64,000 nt of DNA from Microbulbifer halophilus (GTDB taxonomy: Bacteria > Pseudomonadota > Gammaproteobacteria > Pseudomonadales > Cellvibrionaceae), in contig NZ_JAPIVK010000006.1 of the NCBI RefSeq assembly GCF_026183675.1, positions 1-64,000 of the forward strand, read 5' to 3'. The notes beneath the pieces are model-generated. The model did not search any database and was not told the DNA's origin. It saw nothing but the letters and a program-made list of their open reading frames with translations. Positions 25,207 through 34,781 of the stretch are shown in pieces. Numbering within the stretch: position 1 is the first letter of the stretch; each line of letters begins with the position of its first letter. Made by a program: the position numbers and the translations under genes.

Positions 25207-28200
25207 TTAGAAGGTGTAGCGGGCGCCAAGTTGATAGCGCGCACCCAGCTCTTCCGCGAACCAGAGCTGCCTGGTATTGCGCGAGTAGTGGCGAACATCC
25301 TCTTCGGTCAGGTTGATCCCTTCGAAGAATACGTCAAGGTTTTCATTAACCTCATAACTGACATTCATATCCCACTGCGAATGGGCCTCCACAAAGCGCG
25401 CGTCGGTAGAACCTTCACTGATTGACATCAGGTAGTCATCGCGCCAGTTGTAAGCGAGACGCGCCTGAATACCGTGCTTATCGTAAATACCCACCACGTT
25501 AGCGGTGTCGCTCAGACCGGGAAGTGCGAACTGAATTTCACTCGGGTCTGCATTGACATCGTAGCCGACATCGCCACGTACCGTGGTGTAGTTGGTCTGG
25601 ACACCAAACCCGCTATCGCCGAAGAAATGCTGCACAGCGAACTCGAAGCCGTGAATTTGTGCACTCTTCTGGTTGGTGGGGAAGGTGGTTTCGAACACCA
25701 TCTCGGGATCGTCACTATTCGGCGCCAAATCCAGAGCATTGCCTTCAGCATCTTCCAGGCTGCCGATCTTCGCGGTGCAGTCCGGATTCGCCAAGCCGGC
25801 CAGGCTCGATGTCAAATCTCCACATTCAGCGGGGAAGGTCACACCATCCTGCCCCTGATACTGATTAACCACCATTGCAGAAAACAGAGTGGTATCGTCG
25901 AGAGGAACGCCATCAGCCTCAAGTGCCGCAATAGCATTTTCGGCACGCGGCCCGGCGGTCACATCGCGCATATCAAAGAAGGTGCGGTCCTCCTTTTCGT
26001 TGCCGATAAAATTGTCCACCCGCTTCTCATAGAAGCCAAGAGAAACATAGCTGGAGTCGTCGTAATACCACTCCATGGACAAGTCCAGGTTATCGGATTC
26101 GAAAGGTACCAGTTGCGGATTGGTCTCACTTGCCGTCGGGTTCGCATCATTCAGAGTTGAACCGTTGGTGCCCCAGCCGCTCGGAACAGCAGCGAGGTTC
26201 CCCAGGCCTGCACGGGCGATTGTCTTGCTGTAGGAGAAGCGCCCCTTCAGGTCTTCGCGCAGGTCGATAGAGAAATCAAAGCTGGGCAGCAGGTGGTCAT
26301 AGTCATTCTTGACTGTAAGCGATACCTTCTCATCGGTATCTTCCTGCAAGAAATCGTTATTGTCCTGCCACAGTAAGTAATCGGGCTTCAGGACCTCGGA
26401 GGTTGAAGTGGATTCCGTGCTCTCATAGCGAAGGCCGGTCAGGTAGCTCACCGGAAAACCGCCCAACTCACTGTCTACTGCCACCTGGAAGTAGACGCCT
26501 TGTACATCTTCCTCAACCTTATTGTTGGATGTCCAGTTATCCGTATGTTCACAGGCGGCCTCTCCATCACGCGGATAGTTTTCCACCGCCCAGTTACACA
26601 CCCCTATCGGATCGGAAGCCCGGAAACCCAGATTGGTAGCGTTGCCGGCGTAACCCAGATCATCAAATTGACCGGAGAGACTGAAAGGCTCCAGCAACTC
26701 GTCAAGGCCAGCAGCTCCGGCGTCGTTGATGCCCCAGTCACCGAGCGTCCACTGACGGTTCGATTGCCGTGACAGGAACTCAGTGCTCCGATCCTCTATG
26801 CCGAAGTCGAAGCGGCCGTTATCAAACTCATAGCTACCGTCCATCTTGACCTGGGAGATATCAGTCTCCTGGGAGGCATACCAGACCCGCGCTACCTGAC
26901 TGCCGAAATCACCGGCATCAAACTGCCCCGGAGTATTACCGCCCCCGGCCTTGCCGGAATCGTCGAACTCGAAATCGGCGCCCGGCACGTCTCCACGGAA
27001 ATTCCAGCTCTGCCCCGCACCAACTGGTGCGCCGAGGCTCATATCGATGGAACCGCTGTCGCCAGGCCCTGCAGGCAGACTCTCCATACTGGAATCGTGC
27101 GCATCCAGGGCCAGCGAGAAGGAATCATTCACTTCCCAATCCAGATTGAAGCCGACGGACTTCAGAGTGTCTTCCTGTTCGCGCCACTGCTGCTCGAAGC
27201 CCATGTCCTTATCGGTCAGATTGGTCTCGTGAACAGAGAGGGGCGTGGCCACAGTATTCTCGTCAAACACCACCTCGTCGATGCTGCTACCGTTACCCAT
27301 CCACAGGGTCTGCTCGCTGCGGAATTCGGTCAGCTGGTTTTCCGCATAGGTGTAATCCAGAGTACCGGTAATGTTATCCGACGGGCGGAACTGGAAAGTG
27401 GCCTGGGCGTTTGTACGCTCGCGCTCGCGATCGGACCATGTATAGCGGATATCGTTGGGCCGAACGTACAACTGACCGTCTTCCGGGGCGTTTGTTATTT
27501 CCGCGTCGTCGGTGAGGCTATACAGGTCATCCTGCCCCCAGCGACCGATATTCCAGTCGTTGACAGTGGCACCAGCCGAACCGGAGTCGCGCTCCTGGAT
27601 ACTGCCGGTAAGGGATACCCCCCACCGCTCGCTGTCGTCTGTCCAGCTGAAGATGCCGGAGACTTCCGGGGTATAGTCGTCGCCGTTGAGGTTGGTAGTG
27701 TCGTTTACCGCCTTGGCGCCGAGGCTGAGCTTAAAGCCCGGGTCTTCCAGGGGCCGGGTGGTGTTGATGTTCACGGTACCGCCCAACCCGCCGGAGGCGA
27801 TGGCGGCCTTGCCGGTCTTGTAAACCTCGACACCACTGACGCTTTCGGAAGCCAGGTTGGCAAAATCGAAAGCCCGGCTCTGGCCACCGCGAGTGACGCC
27901 GGCACCACTGCCACCGCCAAATGCAGAGCCGCCCGGCATGGTGCGGCCATTCAGGGTGACCATATTCATGTCGGAACCAAAGCCGCGAATGGTGATCTGA
28001 GAACCTTCACCATTCACCCGATCAATGGAAACCCCGGTAATCCGCTGCAGGGATTCGGCCAGGTTGGTGTCGGGGAATTTGCCGATATCCTCGGCGGAGA
28101 TGGCGTCGACGACACCGGAGGAGTCGCGTTTGATATCCATGGAGCGCTCGAGAGAGGCGCGGATACCGGTTACAGTGATTTCTTCCAGCGTGCCAGATGA

Positions 28201-28284
28201 TTCCTGGGCCCCCACCTGCTGTGCACAGGCCATGGTGGCCACGGCGGTAATGATTACATCCGACAGCTTCTTGCGTTGGAACAT
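25207..28284 (-). CDS. TonB-dependent receptor 1
   Basis: A 1025-residue outer-membrane receptor, large as in Caulobacter/Xanthomonas carbohydrate receptors. It has a signal peptide (MFQRKKLSDVIITAVATMAC..., cleavage near VGAQE), a TonB-box-like region (EEITVTGIRAS) and a plug domain (VVDAISAEDIGKFPDTNLAESLQRITGVS...ITIRGFG). The 22-strand barrel ends in an aromatic residue (GARYTF). The start at 28284 has GGGAGA upstream. A xyl-box-like operator precedes it, so it probably imports xylan oligosaccharides. No SusD partner is present. Confidence 0.93.
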   Translation of the reverse strand: MFQRKKLSDVIITAVATMACAQQVGAQESSGTLEEITVTGIRASLERSMDIKRDSSGVVDAISAEDIGKFPDTNLAESLQRITGVSIDRVNGEGSQITIRGFGSDMNMVTLNGRTMPGGSAFGGGSGAGVTRGGQSRAFDFANLASESVSGVEVYKTGKAAIASGGLGGTVNINTTRPLEDPGFKLSLGAKAVNDTTNLNGDDYTPEVSGIFSWTDDSERWGVSLTGSIQERDSGSAGATVNDWNIGRWGQDDLYSLTDDAEITNAPEDGQLYVRPNDIRYTWSDRERERTNAQATFQFRPSDNITGTLDYTYAENQLTEFRSEQTLWMGNGSSIDEVVFDENTVATPLSVHETNLTDKDMGFEQQWREQEDTLKSVGFNLDWEVNDSFSLALDAHDSSMESLPAGPGDSGSIDMSLGAPVGAGQSWNFRGDVPGADFEFDDSGKAGGGNTPGQFDAGDFGSQVARVWYASQETDISQVKMDGSYEFDNGRFDFGIEDRSTEFLSRQSNRQWTLGDWGINDAGAAGLDELLEPFSLSGQFDDLGYAGNATNLGFRASDPIGVCNWAVENYPRDGEAACEHTDNWTSNNKVEEDVQGVYFQVAVDSELGGFPVSYLTGLRYESTESTSTSEVLKPDYLLWQDNNDFLQEDTDEKVSLTVKNDYDHLLPSFDFSIDLREDLKGRFSYSKTIARAGLGNLAAVPSGWGTNGSTLNDANPTASETNPQLVPFESDNLDLSMEWYYDDSSYVSLGFYEKRVDNFIGNEKEDRTFFDMRDVTAGPRAENAIAALEADGVPLDDTTLFSAMVVNQYQGQDGVTFPAECGDLTSSLAGLANPDCTAKIGSLEDAEGNALDLAPNSDDPEMVFETTFPTNQKSAQIHGFEFAVQHFFGDSGFGVQTNYTTVRGDVGYDVNADPSEIQFALPGLSDTANVVGIYDKHGIQARLAYNWRDDYLMSISEGSTDARFVEAHSQWDMNVSYEVNENLDVFFEGINLTEEDVRHYSRNTRQLWFAEELGARYQLGARYTF

Positions 28285-28659
28285 AGGGTTCTCCCTTCTC
28301 GCGATTAGCCGCCCAGCCAATCCCGGCTGCACAACTCCGAGAAAACCGCGGCGGTTCTAGTTATGTTTATTGTTCGATCGTCTTTTAATTTTCGTGTTAG
28401 CGGAAATGGTACCGCTACCATCATTAGGATTACGCTTCCGCCCCCTCGAAGTCAAGGACTTTTCATTTCTCGAGCGGGATTGCGCCGTCTCGCGGCGGCC
28501 AGGATTCACACCGAGAACTTCTCGGCGGTAAGGAACCGGAAACATCCCGGCATCATCCTGCACCCACGGTCCGGATGGAATCGTCCAGATGGGCGCCGCG
28601 ACGCAAATCCTGACGTTCGACTTTGCACCGAACGCAAAGTCGGACCCGGCTGTACCCCG
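28285..28659. other. Interval between GH67 and TonB receptor 1
   Basis: About 375 bases. Next to the receptor lies its promoter region: TTGACT (minus strand, near 28453), TAATCC and the operator at 28407. Nearer GH67 a stem GACTTTGC/GCAAAGTC (about 28618-28640) without a T-run may mark the GH67 transcript end. No coding frame is convincing. Confidence 0.5.
28407..28420 (-). promoter_or_regulatory. xyl-box-like operator of TonB receptor 1
   Basis: TGGTACCGCTACCA, one symmetric pair off the perfect palindrome at 20820, located about 125 bases before the receptor start and just downstream of a TTGACT/TAATCC promoter on the minus strand. Confidence 0.75.
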
Positions 28660-30960
28660 TCAGTGCCCCGGCGCACGGGGGAAAGACTGCCCCCGGTAGT
28701 GTTCCAGGGCATACGCAGGCGGCCGCACACCCTCCGGCAGTTCGCGCCCGGATACCTTGCGGAAATAGGCAATACTGGCGTCCCGCCACCAGCGCGCCTC
28801 GCGCTCCTGGATGGCGAGGAAAGCCCCGGTCTGCACAAAGCGCTGCCGATCCACAAAGGGTTCCAGCTGCGCCCAGTCGGCGCGCATTTTCTCCACCTGC
28901 GCCACGCCGCGATCGTAGCGGTGGACCAGCTCCGCCCAGAGGTCGCGACCGGAAGGCATCGAATGGTCCCAGGGCAGGTGGTGGAACCAGAGCAGGTATT
29001 TCTCCGGCACCGCCGTGCGCGAGGCAAACCGCTCCGCCACCGGCGGCGCGTACTGGGCCGCCGCATTGCTGCCCTCGGCGGTGCGATCGAAGCCGATCCC
29101 GCCGGCGTCGGCGCGGTGGTAGTAGGCCGGGTTCCACTCGGGGCGCGCCAGCTCCGACACCCAGGGGCCCGGGCCGTAGTGGTGGCCGGTGGCCATCAGG
29201 TGCGCCAGGCCCAGCGGGGTCATGTAATCCACCACCGCCTCGCGTGAGGCCATCATCATGTCCGCCGCGCGCTGCACGAATGCGCTGTCGGGGCTGAAGG
29301 TCATCTTCAGCCAGTCCTCGGCCACGGCGCGGGCACTGTCTTGCGGATTCCAGGCCAGGCGACCGAAGACATACCAGTTGGCCTGGTTGAAGACGGAGCC
29401 GGACCAGTCGCGGTCGCGGCCGATATTGGCGACGCCGGCGATACCGGTGTGGCGGTAGTCGTGGAGGGAGCCGTCCACGACGCTGGCGACGGTGGCCTGT
29501 CCGGTGCAGGCGTCGGCCGCCCTCTCCCCCGGCCCCGGCCCCACTGACTCGCGTCGTCCCTGGCGCTCGCCCGCTGCGCGGGCGCCTTCGGCGCCCAAAT
29601 CGGCAGTCCTGCCGATTTGTCCCCGGGGGAGAGGGGAGTCAATGCGGCAGGTATCCGCCTCCAGCACCTCCTCGTAGAGCGGGCCTAGGTAGGCCAGGTG
29701 GGTGGCGAAGCCCAGGTATTCCTTGGTGATCTGGAATTCCATCATCAGCGGCGTTTTCGGCATGGCGCCGAACAGCGGGTGGAAGGGTTCCCGCGGCTGG
29801 AAGTCGATGGGACCGTTTTTCACCTGCAGGATCACATTGTCGGCGAACTGACCGTCCAGCGGCTTGAACTCGCTGTAGGCCTGTTTGGCGCGATCCTCGG
29901 GGTTGTCGTGGGCGTAGACGAAAGCGCGCCACATGACGACGCCGCCATGGGGCCCGAGCGCATCCGCGAGCATATTGGCGCCGTCGGCATGGCTGCGACC
30001 GTAGTCCTGCGGGCCCGGCTGGCCCTCGGAGTTGGCCTTGACCAGGAAGCCGCCAAAGTCCGGGATGGCGGCGTAGACTTCACTGGCCTTGTCTTTCCAC
30101 CAGCGCCGCACGGCCGGATCTTTCGGGTCCGCGGTACCGAGGCCGCCGATCTCCATCGGCGCACTGAAGCGCGCGGACAGGTAGACCCGCAGCCCGTAGG
30201 GCCGGAATACCTCCGCCAGCGCCGCGGCCTTGTCGATATAGCGCGGCGTGAGGATATCGGCATCGGCGTTCACATTGTTCAGCACCGTGCCGTTGATGCC
30301 GATGGAGGCATTGGCGCGGGCGTAGTCGGTGTAGCGCGGATGCCGGTAGTCCGGCAGGCGCCACCAGTCCCAGATGGACTGGCCGGCGTAGCCGCGCTCC
30401 ACGCTGCGGTCGAGGTTGTCCCAGTGGTTGAGCAGGCGCCGCTCCACCTGCGGCGAGGCGGCGATGGCGAGATCGTCGAGGGATCGGCGGGTCTGCATCC
30501 GCTGCAGGAAGCGGAAAGCGCCGTAGAGCACGCCGATATCATCGTTGGCGGCGATGACCGTGACGCGGTGACCGTCCACCTGCTCACTGCGGATCAGGTA
30601 GCCGCCCGCGGCCAGGCCCCCCAGCGGCAGCGCCAGCTTCCCGATCAGCGGCGAGGATTGCGGCGTGCCCAGTATCAGGGCGCCGTCGCCGGTAACCTTT
30701 TCGGCGGCGCCGATATCGATATCCAGCAGGCCGCCGATACCGCGGCGCAACTCGTCGGCGGCGGCGCGCAGCGTCGGCGATTGCCGTTGCGGCAACACCA
30801 GCTGCCGCGTGGACGCGGCATAGGTCTGCCGCCACTGCGGTTCCACCGCCTTGTAGCGCAGCCACAGGTCGTAGCCGTCCTCGGCCCGGCTGGACGGGGA
30901 CAGGGCGAGTGCAATCGAGAGCAGGAGTGCCGCGCGGCACATCGGGGCGAACCATCCCAT
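28660..30960 (-). CDS. Alpha-glucuronidase, GH67, with in-frame repeat insertion
   Basis: A 766-residue GH67 alpha-glucuronidase that removes (4-O-methyl)glucuronic acid from the non-reducing end of xylo-oligosaccharides. A signal peptide covers about residues 1-26 (cleavage SSRA/ED), so it is periplasmic. The catalytic residues known for the family are all identifiable: Glu312 (KANSEGQPGPQDYG), Asp386 (NGPIDFQ) and Glu414 (ITKEYLG), with the expected 74 and 28 residue spacings. GAGG lies before the ATG. About 47 residues at 438-484 (Arg/Gly-rich) come from a palindromic repeat; without them the length fits the family. It is divergent from GH3 and shares its control region. Confidence 0.92.
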   Translation of the reverse strand: MGWFAPMCRAALLLSIALALSPSSRAEDGYDLWLRYKAVEPQWRQTYAASTRQLVLPQRQSPTLRAAADELRRGIGGLLDIDIGAAEKVTGDGALILGTPQSSPLIGKLALPLGGLAAGGYLIRSEQVDGHRVTVIAANDDIGVLYGAFRFLQRMQTRRSLDDLAIAASPQVERRLLNHWDNLDRSVERGYAGQSIWDWWRLPDYRHPRYTDYARANASIGINGTVLNNVNADADILTPRYIDKAAALAEVFRPYGLRVYLSARFSAPMEIGGLGTADPKDPAVRRWWKDKASEVYAAIPDFGGFLVKANSEGQPGPQDYGRSHADGANMLADALGPHGGVVMWRAFVYAHDNPEDRAKQAYSEFKPLDGQFADNVILQVKNGPIDFQPREPFHPLFGAMPKTPLMMEFQITKEYLGFATHLAYLGPLYEEVLEADTCRIDSPLPRGQIGRTADLGAEGARAAGERQGRRESVGPGPGERAADACTGQATVASVVDGSLHDYRHTGIAGVANIGRDRDWSGSVFNQANWYVFGRLAWNPQDSARAVAEDWLKMTFSPDSAFVQRAADMMMASREAVVDYMTPLGLAHLMATGHHYGPGPWVSELARPEWNPAYYHRADAGGIGFDRTAEGSNAAAQYAPPVAERFASRTAVPEKYLLWFHHLPWDHSMPSGRDLWAELVHRYDRGVAQVEKMRADWAQLEPFVDRQRFVQTGAFLAIQEREARWWRDASIAYFRKVSGRELPEGVRPPAYALEHYRGQSFPRAPGH
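29511..29651. repeat. 141-bp palindromic repeat inserted inside the GH67 gene
   Basis: Direct GCAGG copies at 29506-29510 and 29647-29651 bracket 141 bases (47 codons, in frame). The insert contains CCCTCTCCCCCGG at one side and CCGGGGGAGAGGGG at the other, and internal palindromes (GCGCCTTCGGCGCC; AATCGGCAGTCCTGCCGATT). Similar pieces occur in the intergenic repeat at 50.5 kb. Removing it restores DTC-TGQATVASVVDG, which fits GH67 proteins. Confidence 0.8.
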
Positions 30961-30984
30961 CGCTGAATCCTCGTTATTTTTTAT

Positions 30985-31106
30985 CTCAAGTTTCGGAGTT
31001 CAAAATGCTTTTCGATGCCACTAGCCGAAACTAAACCCCGAAACTTGAGTTTTTATGTATTCTCGGGCACTCGGGTCCCGGAGCTCCCGGGAGCCGGAAC
31101 CCGAGT
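30985..31106. repeat. Two inverted repeats between GH67 and GH3
   Basis: CTCAAGTTTCGG (30985-30996) pairs perfectly with CCGAAACTTGAG (31038-31049), which is followed by TTTTT, so it may end read-through. A second 38-base imperfect palindrome runs 31069-31106 (ACTCGGGTCCCGG...CCGGAACCCGAGT). The motif CCGAAACTAAACCCCGAAAC also occurs at about 17806 with one change. Confidence 0.65.
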
Positions 31107-31125
31107 TCAGTACTCTGCACGGGCT

Positions 31126-31166
31126 TTGACAAAGCCGCCCGCTGATTTATGATGGTAGCGCTATCA
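31126..31166 (+). promoter_or_regulatory. Promoter and xyl-box operator of the GH3 operon
   Basis: TTGACA (31126-31131), 16-base spacer, TATGAT (31148-31153), then TGGTAGCGCTATCA (31153-31166) covering the start point: a textbook repressible sigma70 promoter. It lies between divergent GH67 and GH3, so the repressor could act on both. Confidence 0.85.
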
Positions 31167-31230
31167 CCAAGATAAAAAAAGTAAAAACAAAACTGACAGA
31201 ACAACAATAACGATGAGAGGAGACGGTACA

Positions 31231-33648
31231 GTGGCAAGCTCCCACCGGCCATCGCGACTGCTGATCGGTCTCGGCGCTGGCGCCTGCCTGGCGACGGCGG
31301 CCTATTTCATGCTCCCGGAATCCAGCGGACCCACCGCCTCCGGAGACACCCCGAATACAGCCACCCCCCTCTACCGCGACAGCTCGGCGCCGGTGGATGC
31401 GCGCGTGCGGGATCTGCTCTCGCGCATGACCCTGGAAGAGAAGATCGCCCAGATCACCACCATCTGGGCCGGAAAAACCGAAATCCAGGACGACAACCTC
31501 GATTTCGATCCCGCCCGCGCCCGCGATGCCCACCCCCAGGGTCCCGGTCATATCGCGCGGCCCTCGGATCGCCGCGGCGCCGAGCCGGGCGGTGAATCCC
31601 GCTGGCGCACGCTGCGCGATACGGTGCAATACATCAACGCGATACAGCGCTACGCGGTGGAGGAAACCCGCCTCGGCATCCCGGTGCTGTTCCACGAGGA
31701 GGCACTGCACGGCTACGCCAGCGCCGACGCCACCAGTTTCCCGCAGTCGATCGCGCTGGCCAGCAGTTGGGACACGGATCTGGTGCAGCGGGTGAACACC
31801 GTCATCGCCCGCGAAGTGCGCGCCCGCGGCGTGCCGCTGGTGCTGTCGCCGGTGGTGGATATCGCGCGGGACCCGCGCTGGGGCCGCATCGAGGAAACCT
31901 TCGGCGAGGATCCCTACCTGGTGGGAGAAATGGGCGTGGCCGCGGTGAAGGGACTGCAGGGCGACACCCTGCCACTGGCCGACGACCGCGTCTTCGCCAC
32001 CCTCAAGCACATGACCGGCCACGGCCAGCCGGAGAGCGGCACCAATGTGGGCATCGCCCCCTTCGGCGAGCGCACCCTGCGCGACTATTTCTTCCCGCCC
32101 TTCGAGCAGGTGGTCGAGCGCACCGAGTTGGGCGCGCTGATGGCCTCCTACAACGAGATCGACGGCGTGCCCAGCCATGTGAACAAGTGGATGCTGAACG
32201 ATGTCCTGCGCGACGAATGGGGTTTCGACGGCGCCGTGGTCAGCGACTACGACGCCATCGCGCAACTCCAGCGCCTGCACCACCTGATGCCGGACCTGGA
32301 ATCCGCCGCGGTGGCCGCACTGGATACCGGTGTCGATACCGACATGCCCGACGGCGAGAGTTACAGCCTGCTGGCCGACGCGGTGCGCACCGGCCGCGCG
32401 ACCGAACAACAGATCGACACCGCCGCCGGCCGCATGCTGGCACTGAAATTCAACGCCGGCCTGTTCGAAAACCCCTTCGGCGATGCCGACCTGGCCGAGA
32501 AGATCACCGGCGACAGCGACGCCCGCGCGCTGGCCCTGGAGGCCGCGCGCAAATCCATGGTGCTGCTGAAAAACGACGGCACCCTGCCCTTCGACGACCG
32601 CCAGCTGGACTCCCTCGCCGTCATCGGCCCCAACGCCGCGACGACACGGCTGGGCGGCTATTCCGGCGAGCCACAGCAGACAGTGAGCCCCCTGGCCGGA
32701 CTGCAGGCCCGCATCGGCAGCGAAGTGGAACTGCTGCACGCGGAGGGCGCGCGTATCACCAAAGACGACAACTGGTGGACCGACGAAGTGCAGCGCGCCG
32801 ATGCGGAGAAAAACCGCGAGCGTATCCGCGAGGCGGTGGCCACGGCGAAAAAAGCGGACGCGGTGGCGCTATTCATCGGCGACACGGCGCAGACCAGTCG
32901 CGAGGCCTGGGCCACCAATCACCTGGGCGACAGATCCAGCCTGGAACTGGTGGGCGAACAGGAAGAACTGGCGGAGGCGCTCTTCGCCCTGGACAAACCG
33001 GTGGTGGTGGTGCTGATCAACGGCCGCCCGCCGGCCCTGGAAAATATCGCCGCCGATGCCAACGCGCTGATCGAGGGCTGGTACTTGGGCCAGGAGGGCG
33101 GCACCGCCATTGCCGAGGCACTGTTCGGCGACACCAATCCCGGCGGCAAACTGCCGGTCACCTTTGCCCGCAATGTGGGGCAATTGCCGCTCTACTACAA
33201 CCGCAAGCCCAGCGCTCGGCGCGGCTACCTGTTCGACGACAAGTCGCCGCTGTTCCCGTTCGGCTTCGGTCTCAGTTACACCCGATTCGAAATCGGCGAG
33301 CCGCAGCTTTCCGCAGCGGATATTGCCGCCGGCGATCCGGTAGACGTCTCGGTCGAGGTCCAGAACACCGGCGAACGCGCCGGCGACGAAGTGGTGCAAC
33401 TCTATATCCGCGACAGGATCGCCTCGGTCACCCGACCGGTAAAACAGCTGCGCGGCTTCCAGCGCATCACCCTGCAACCGGGCGAAAGCCGCGCGGTGAA
33501 ATTCACCCTCGACGGCGAAGACCTGTCCCTGTGGAACCGTTCGATGGAGCGGGTCGTTGAGCCGGGCGAATTCGAGATTATGGTGGGCGCCAATTCCGCG
33601 GAACTGAAAACCGCACTGCTTACGGTAACCCCCCAATCCAGACAATAA
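31231..33648 (+). CDS. GH3 beta-xylosidase/beta-glucosidase
   Basis: An 805-residue GH3 enzyme that releases xylose or glucose from the non-reducing end of beta-oligosaccharides. An N-terminal hydrophobic segment (LLIGLGAGACLATAAYFM) exports or anchors it. The three usual domains are present: TIM barrel (nucleophile Asp in VVSDYDA, about residue 339), alpha/beta sandwich (acid/base region near GDTAQTSREAW) and a fibronectin III-like C-terminus (VEVQNTGERAGDEVVQLYI). I choose the GTG at 31231 because AGAGGAG lies eight bases before it; the ATG at 31213 has no such site. First gene of an operon with GH43, DUF4380 and manD. Confidence 0.9.
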   Translation: MASSHRPSRLLIGLGAGACLATAAYFMLPESSGPTASGDTPNTATPLYRDSSAPVDARVRDLLSRMTLEEKIAQITTIWAGKTEIQDDNLDFDPARARDAHPQGPGHIARPSDRRGAEPGGESRWRTLRDTVQYINAIQRYAVEETRLGIPVLFHEEALHGYASADATSFPQSIALASSWDTDLVQRVNTVIAREVRARGVPLVLSPVVDIARDPRWGRIEETFGEDPYLVGEMGVAAVKGLQGDTLPLADDRVFATLKHMTGHGQPESGTNVGIAPFGERTLRDYFFPPFEQVVERTELGALMASYNEIDGVPSHVNKWMLNDVLRDEWGFDGAVVSDYDAIAQLQRLHHLMPDLESAAVAALDTGVDTDMPDGESYSLLADAVRTGRATEQQIDTAAGRMLALKFNAGLFENPFGDADLAEKITGDSDARALALEAARKSMVLLKNDGTLPFDDRQLDSLAVIGPNAATTRLGGYSGEPQQTVSPLAGLQARIGSEVELLHAEGARITKDDNWWTDEVQRADAEKNRERIREAVATAKKADAVALFIGDTAQTSREAWATNHLGDRSSLELVGEQEELAEALFALDKPVVVVLINGRPPALENIAADANALIEGWYLGQEGGTAIAEALFGDTNPGGKLPVTFARNVGQLPLYYNRKPSARRGYLFDDKSPLFPFGFGLSYTRFEIGEPQLSAADIAAGDPVDVSVEVQNTGERAGDEVVQLYIRDRIASVTRPVKQLRGFQRITLQPGESRAVKFTLDGEDLSLWNRSMERVVEPGEFEIMVGANSAELKTALLTVTPQSRQ

Positions 33649-33668
33649 TCGACGGAGTAAAGACAGCA

Positions 33669-34778
33669 ATGAACAAAGTACAACTCTCCTCCCTGCTACT
33701 GGCCCTGGGCACGACCCTGTCCGCCTGCGCCGCCGACGAAAAATCCGGCGAAGTGGCCGATGTCGTCAAGAAGGAAGCGGAAAACCGCCGCATGGCCAAG
33801 GAGCGCGAATTCGCCTCCGATCCGCTGGTCAGCCATATCTACACCGCCGATCCATCGGCGCACGTATGGAACGACAGGCTCTTTATCTACCCATCCCACG
33901 ATATCGAAACGGATATCCCCATGGACGACAGCGGGGCCCACTTCGCCATGCGCGACTACCGCGTCCTGTCGATGGACAAGGTCGGCGGCGAGGTGGAAGA
34001 GCACGGCGTGGCCCTGGACGTGGAGGATGTGCCCTGGGCCAAGCGCCAGATGTGGGCACCGGACGCGGCGAAAAAGGGCGACAAATACTACCTGTATTTC
34101 CCGGCCAAGGATGAAAACGACATTTTCCGCATCGGCGTGGCCGTGAGCGATTCCCCCACCGGCCCCTTCGAGGCCCAGCCGGAACCCATTGCCGGCAGCT
34201 ACAGTATCGACCCGACCGTCTACCGGGATGATGACGGCGAATATTATTTCTACGTCGGCGGCATCTGGGGCGGCCAGCTGCAACGCTGGCAGACCGGTGA
34301 ATACGTGGCCGAGGATGCCTACCCGGCCGACGACGAGCCGGCCATCGCCCCCCTGGTCGCCAGATTGTCCGACGACATGCTCAGCTTCGCCGAGGAGCCG
34401 AAGGAGGTGGAACTGCTGGATCGGGACGGCACCCCGATCCGCGCCGGCGACAACGAAAAGCGCTTCTTCGAGGCCGCCTGGATTCACAAGTACGAGGATA
34501 CCTACTACTTCTCCTACTCCACCGGCGACACCCACAATATCGCCTACGCCACCGGCGACAGCCCCTACGGGCCCTTCACTTACCAGGGCGTGATCCTGGA
34601 GCCGGTACTGGGCTGGACCAACCACCACTCCATTGCCAAGTTCAACGACCAGTGGTATCTCTTCTACCACGACACCGAACTCTCCGGCGGCCAGACCCAT
34701 CTGCGCAATGTGAAGATGATGCCGCTGACGCACAATGAAGACGGCAGTATCCAGACCCTGAACGCCTTTGCGGATTGA
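33669..34778 (+). CDS. GH43 glycosidase, lipoprotein
   Basis: A 369-residue five-bladed beta-propeller of GH43 (probably beta-xylosidase or alpha-L-arabinofuranosidase). A lipobox LSAC with Cys20 predicts a lipid anchor. Catalytic candidates are the Asp in YTADPSAHVW, the pKa-modulating Asp in SIDPTVY and the acid Glu in FFEAAWIHKY; C-terminal NHHSIAKF is typical of the subgroup with xylan-active enzymes. Twenty bases behind GH3 and four bases before the DUF4380 gene, hence one operon. Exact specificity cannot be decided from sequence. Confidence 0.88.
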   Translation: MNKVQLSSLLLALGTTLSACAADEKSGEVADVVKKEAENRRMAKEREFASDPLVSHIYTADPSAHVWNDRLFIYPSHDIETDIPMDDSGAHFAMRDYRVLSMDKVGGEVEEHGVALDVEDVPWAKRQMWAPDAAKKGDKYYLYFPAKDENDIFRIGVAVSDSPTGPFEAQPEPIAGSYSIDPTVYRDDDGEYYFYVGGIWGGQLQRWQTGEYVAEDAYPADDEPAIAPLVARLSDDMLSFAEEPKEVELLDRDGTPIRAGDNEKRFFEAAWIHKYEDTYYFSYSTGDTHNIAYATGDSPYGPFTYQGVILEPVLGWTNHHSIAKFNDQWYLFYHDTELSGGQTHLRNVKMMPLTHNEDGSIQTLNAFAD

Positions 34779-34781
34779 ACC

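Noticed and set aside
28357-28563. Small ORF between GH67 and TonB receptor 1
   Set aside because: Overlaps the promoter and operator of the receptor, has basic low-complexity sequence and no ribosome site.
31213-31230. ATG start of GH3 six codons upstream
   Set aside because: No ribosome site before it, whereas AGAGGAG is ideally placed for the GTG at 31231; not fully excluded.
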